Positions 6,079-8,297 of a stretch of 8,297 nucleotides of DNA are shown here, piece after piece. The translations under genes and the position numbers were made by a program. The DNA comes from CAZVAO01 sp964625175 (GTDB taxonomy: Bacteria; Bacillota; UBA994; PWPR01): positions 1 to 8,297 of the forward strand of contig CAZVAO010000101.1 in the NCBI GenBank assembly GCA_964625175.1, written 5' to 3'. The stretch's first letter is position 1. Each line of letters starts with the position of its first letter. Below the pieces are notes generated by a model. The model did not search any database, was not told the origin of the DNA, and saw only the letters and a program-made list of their open reading frames with translations.

Positions 6079-6331
6079 CCAATTCTCCTCACTTCAATCA
6101 GCATCGCGTTTCATACAGAAAACAAAACCTCCCGAAACGAACGTCTCTAATCTTACCGTCGCACACTCGTTCCTTCACGCAGCATCTCACTCAATGATTA
6201 CTTTACCACTTTGTTACTCACAGAGATCAACACTAAGGATTATTTCACGGTGCCTAGCAATGTAATTGACCCCACCAGGCCATTTCTTAAACGCACCCCA
6301 CCATCGGGTTTCACTGCAGTAATAAATGATG
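6079..6331. other. Divergent intergenic region, Nudix side, no gene
   Basis: This forms the left part of a 428-base gap between the divergent Nudix operon and the esterase gene. The frame 6211-6459 is open but begins at TTG without an SD and has no family resemblance, so it is not called. A 9-base direct repeat, ACCCCACCA, occurs at 6269-6277 and 6295-6303, 26 bases apart. No minus-strand promoter of good quality was found. TTCACT (6310-6315), 17 bases before TATACT (6333-6338), is a weak plus-strand promoter candidate. Confidence 0.4.
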
Positions 6332-6430
6332 GTATACTCTATATGTTTACACTATTATATCCGTTGCCATTACGGTTATCAATCAATAACCGTTTAAGAC
6401 GCAAATTGATGCCCATTATGCAGAGTATAC
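6332..6430. repeat. Nested inverted repeats upstream of the esterase gene
   Basis: The outer arms GTATACTCT (6332-6340) and AGAGTATAC (6422-6430) are perfect 9-base inverted copies. The inner arms ACGGTTAT (6372-6379) and ATAACCGT (6386-6393) are perfect 8-base inverted copies around CAATCA. Both pairs share nearly the same centre (about 6381-6382), so the stretch can fold as one long two-part hairpin, and a few more base pairs continue inward from the outer arms. It could be a small mobile-element remnant, a structured RNA or paired operator sites; it has no coding potential I can support. Confidence 0.55.
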
Positions 6431-6435
6431 ATTGT

Positions 6436-6474
6436 GCAAACTTGTTTGCCTGCTATTAATGGGCTGCTTATAAT
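6436..6474 (+). promoter_or_regulatory. Promoter of the esterase gene with overlapping dyad
   Basis: TTGCCT (6446-6451) and TATAAT (6469-6474) are separated by 17 bases, giving a good sigma-A-type promoter with a leader of about 25 bases before ATG 6507. The dyad GCAAAC-TT-GTTTGC (6436-6449) overlaps the -35 hexamer, a position expected for a repressor operator. The regulator is unknown; the XRE gene downstream is one possibility. Confidence 0.55.
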
Positions 6475-6506
6475 AACAAAATTGCAAAGAGAGGAGTCGG
6501 ACACCT

Positions 6507-7406
6507 ATGATTAGTAAAGAGGCTCAGATGATTGAAGCATTTCTTAGGAAAACGGATTCAAAAAAGCACATCAACAAGACTATGTTTTCCCCAAAAAACC
6601 CAAAGAAAAAGGTTGAGCCATCCCGTCGTCTTCAGCGATTGTACACCATTGAGACGATTACCGTTCTCGACCATCCCTGCTTTGTGATCAACAAACGGAA
6701 CGCTACTCATCAACCCCAGCACCTTATTTTCTATTTTCACGGGGGTGGTTACACCCTTCCTGCTAGCCAGGTTCATTGGCGGCTGATGGATCGCCTCATG
6801 ACGAGTGTTGATTGTACGATTATTTTTGTCAATTACCCACTATCACCCGAAAACACTTGTTCTACTACCATCGATATGGTTGTTGCTGCTTATGACCAAT
6901 TAACTAAAAATGTTCATCAAGAAATTGTTCTAATGGGCGATTCGGCTGGTGGTGGGCTAGCGCTCGCTCTAGCCCAGTATCTTGCGAAGCATAACATCAT
7001 TCCAAAACCAGCAAAAATCGCACTGCTCTCCCCCTGGTTAGATGTCTCGATGGAAACCGTAAACGCCGCTAGTAGACAGCCAAATGACTATATTTTAGAT
7101 GGTGCCACCTTGCAAGCTATCGGTGAAAGGTACGCTGGCGACCTCCCCACGAAGCACTATCTGTGTTCCCCACTCTACGGCGATCTCGCCCCGCTTGGTC
7201 ACATAGCCGTATTTACGGGAACAAACGACATCCTCAATGCAGACGCCCATGCCCTCCGCACAAAAGCAGAGGCAGCTTCTCAGGAATTGCTTTATTATGA
7301 GTATCCAGAGATGCAGCACATCTGGATGGGTTTTCCTATTCCCGAAGCCAAAGAGGCCTTGGCTAAGCTTTATGATTTTGTGAATCGTGCTGATAACACC
7401 AAGTAA
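6507..7406 (+). CDS. Alpha/beta hydrolase, HSL-type (family IV) esterase
   Basis: A 299-residue cytoplasmic esterase/lipase of the hormone-sensitive-lipase group, hydrolysing carboxyl esters of unknown identity. The oxyanion-hole motif HGGG is at 78-81, the nucleophile S146 in GDSAGGG (144-150), the acid D241 in GTNDILNADA and the base H271 in EMQHIWMGF, the expected order and spacing. The lysine-rich first 45 residues form the N-terminal cap and show no signal peptide. ATG 6507 follows GAGGAG (6491-6496) by ten bases, the only good start. It has its own promoter; no T-run terminator follows, only a weak hairpin GTGGT/ACCAC at 7418-7434, so read-through into the regulator gene is possible. 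Confidence 0.92.
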   Translation: MISKEAQMIEAFLRKTDSKKHINKTMFSPKNPKKKVEPSRRLQRLYTIETITVLDHPCFVINKRNATHQPQHLIFYFHGGGYTLPASQVHWRLMDRLMTSVDCTIIFVNYPLSPENTCSTTIDMVVAAYDQLTKNVHQEIVLMGDSAGGGLALALAQYLAKHNIIPKPAKIALLSPWLDVSMETVNAASRQPNDYILDGATLQAIGERYAGDLPTKHYLCSPLYGDLAPLGHIAVFTGTNDILNADAHALRTKAEAASQELLYYEYPEMQHIWMGFPIPEAKEALAKLYDFVNRADNTK

Positions 7407-7464
7407 TCCTCCTGCTAGTGGTTCAAGACACCACGATCAGCTACACAACAAACAGATTAACTTC

Positions 7465-7485
7465 AGACTACAAAATTTTGCGTCT
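7465..7485. promoter_or_regulatory. Dyad element upstream of the XRE regulator gene
   Basis: AGAC (7465-7468) and GTCT (7482-7485) flank the perfect palindrome CAAAATTTTG (7471-7480), making a near-symmetric 21-base site. It ends six bases before the candidate -35 of the regulator gene and could be its autoregulatory operator. Sequence symmetry is the only support. Confidence 0.35.
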
Positions 7486-7490
7486 AAGTG

Positions 7491-7519
7491 ATGAAATCCT
7501 AATCGATTCTTAGTATTAT
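7491..7519 (+). promoter_or_regulatory. Candidate promoter of the XRE regulator gene
   Basis: ATGAAA (7491-7496, four of six for the -35) and TATTAT (7514-7519, five of six for the -10) are spaced by 17 bases, leaving a leader of roughly 28 bases before ATG 7554. Confidence 0.4.
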
Positions 7520-7553
7520 TGAATAAACAGTACGAAAAAGGTAGGTGGTTTTA

Positions 7554-8012
7554 ATGTCCTTGGGGGAAAGGTTGCTAGCATTGCGCAAGAAAGAAGGTCT
7601 TTCACAAGAGTGTGTTGCCAAAGCGTTAAACGTATCTCACCAGACGATTAGCAAATGGGAAACTGGCAAAATGACACCTGATTCATTCCATACCCAAAGC
7701 CTATGCCAGTTTTACAATGTGTCTTATGACTATTTATTTAGTATGCAGCAACTACCTAAAACCATCATCAATCGCGATAACTTCACTGAAGGAACCGACT
7801 GGACAAAAGCATGGAGTAAGGAATACCCCATTTTAGCGTCTTACCAAAAAATCTTCCGAATGGATCACTATGCGTCTAAAATCAGCAAACTGTATGAGGA
7901 ATTTATTGAGGAGTTTGACTTTAACACCATAGATGCATTTTTGATTCTCAAGGATCTCCTTTACCAACACTATTTAGCTGTTAAGAAGGATGATCAAATC
8001 AAGACTACTTAA
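7554..8012 (+). CDS. XRE-family transcriptional regulator
   Basis: A 152-residue DNA-binding protein. The N-terminal helix-turn-helix of the Cro/C1 type spans about residues 3-60: GERLLALRKKEGLSQ, then the recognition segment VSHQTISKWETGK (27-39) and the helix leading to YDYLF (58-62). Residues 75-152 are a mostly helical, acidic C-terminal part (LYEEFIEEFDF) of no recognised family, perhaps for dimerisation or ligand sensing. A frame from GTG 7545 is possible, but AGGTGG (7543-7548) is an SD five bases before ATG 7554, so ATG is preferred. It follows the esterase by about 150 bases in the same direction and ends at a strong terminator. The target is unknown; its own promoter and the esterase promoter are candidates. 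Confidence 0.9.
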   Translation: MSLGERLLALRKKEGLSQECVAKALNVSHQTISKWETGKMTPDSFHTQSLCQFYNVSYDYLFSMQQLPKTIINRDNFTEGTDWTKAWSKEYPILASYQKIFRMDHYASKISKLYEEFIEEFDFNTIDAFLILKDLLYQHYLAVKKDDQIKTT

Positions 8013-8015
8013 AGC

Positions 8016-8044
8016 AAAAGGAACGCTAACTTGCGTTCCTTTTT
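8016..8044 (+). terminator. Intrinsic terminator after the XRE gene
   Basis: AAAAGGAACGC (8016-8026) pairs perfectly with GCGTTCCTTTT (8033-8043) around a 6-base loop, ending in a run of five T's. It begins three bases after the XRE stop codon. Confidence 0.9.
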
Positions 8045-8092
8045 CACTCTTAACGGCGACCTACTTGATTCATCCCCCACTGAAACCAACAG

Positions 8093-8128
8093 AAAACCAC
8101 TTGATCAATAGCTTGATAGAGTGGTTTT
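8093..8128 (-). terminator. Long hairpin, probable terminator of the right-edge gene
   Basis: Outer arms AAAACCACT (8093-8101) and AGTGGTTTT (8120-8128) enclose inner arms ATCAA (8104-8108) and TTGAT (8113-8117) with loop TAGC, interrupted only by a 2-by-2 internal loop. Four T's end the stem on both strands, so it can work either way. It lies about 75 bases past the minus-strand stop at 8204 and converges on the XRE gene's own terminator. Confidence 0.6.
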
Positions 8129-8203
8129 AGTGCTCATATGAGTATTTTAATTTTCTAAAGAGAAGCATGTTTTGATTCTTTCCTCAACGCACTTAGTCTG
8201 CTG

Positions 8204-8297
8204 CTAGTCCGATGACTCCTCTGCGTCATCAAGCTTAACTGAGCTACTGTACATTAAATAAATCGCGAGATAGATGACCAGCAATCCTCCATTGAGA
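8204..8297 (-). CDS. C-terminal end of a membrane protein, cut by window edge
   Basis: The minus strand is open from the right edge to a TAG at 8204-8206, giving 30 residues. They begin with a transmembrane-like run, LNGGLLVIYLAIYLMYSSS, and finish in a short acidic tail, KLDDAEESSD. This looks like the final helix and cytoplasmic tail of a polytopic membrane protein such as a transporter or ABC permease, but the family cannot be named from this much. The composition and the terminator hairpin at the right distance downstream support it. Confidence 0.5.
   Translation of the reverse strand, partial: LNGGLLVIYLAIYLMYSSSVKLDDAEESSD

Noticed and set aside
6079..6210. T-box or other riboswitch leader before the Nudix gene
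   Set aside because: No T-box conserved sequence, no antiterminator/terminator pair and no known riboswitch core were visible.
6211..6459. 82-codon plus-strand open frame in the gap before the esterase gene
   Set aside because: It starts with TTG with no SD, resembles no known protein, and its 3' half is made of the nested inverted repeats.

Overview
The window is 8.3 kb of ordinary chromosome from what looks like a low-to-mid GC Bacillota (Firmicutes), Clostridia or Bacilli. This rests on strong purine-rich Shine-Dalgarno (SD) sites before nearly every gene, occasional TTG starts, intrinsic hairpin/T-run terminators and the protein types present. The genus cannot be told. No tRNA, rRNA, CRISPR array, transposase gene or complete insertion sequence was seen.

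Layout. The left edge holds a possible 5' fragment of a minus-strand gene, then a pair of inverted REP-like repeats. Next is a plus-strand adenosine deaminase gene (275-1288) with a hairpin downstream, then another copy of the same repeat (1437-1478). Minus-strand glycerol kinase glpK (1534-3021) follows, with no glpF or glpD beside it. Divergent from it is a single DUF2971-like gene (3244-4038) with its own promoter and a clear terminator. A probable four-gene minus-strand operon comes next, in transcription order: Nudix hydrolase (5503-6078), a 29-residue one-helix membrane protein (5360-5449), an Asp/Glu-racemase-like protein (4637-5347) and a small helical protein (4154-4597). A 428-nt intergenic stretch with nested inverted repeats leads to a plus-strand HSL-type alpha/beta hydrolase (6507-7406). 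An XRE-type regulator (7554-8012) with a strong terminator follows. The right edge holds the C-terminal end of a minus-strand membrane protein.

The genes do not form one pathway. Adenosine deaminase (purine salvage), glycerol kinase (glycerol entry into glycolysis), the esterase and the regulator appear to be independent units. The only group whose arrangement suggests a shared job is the Nudix / membrane peptide / racemase-like / helical protein operon, whose function I cannot name. I found no convincing new defence or mobile system. The points most worth a second look are the 29-residue membrane peptide coupled to the racemase-like gene, the REP-like repeats around the deaminase gene, a near-consensus promoter pointing into the 3' end of glpK, and the nested inverted repeats before the esterase.
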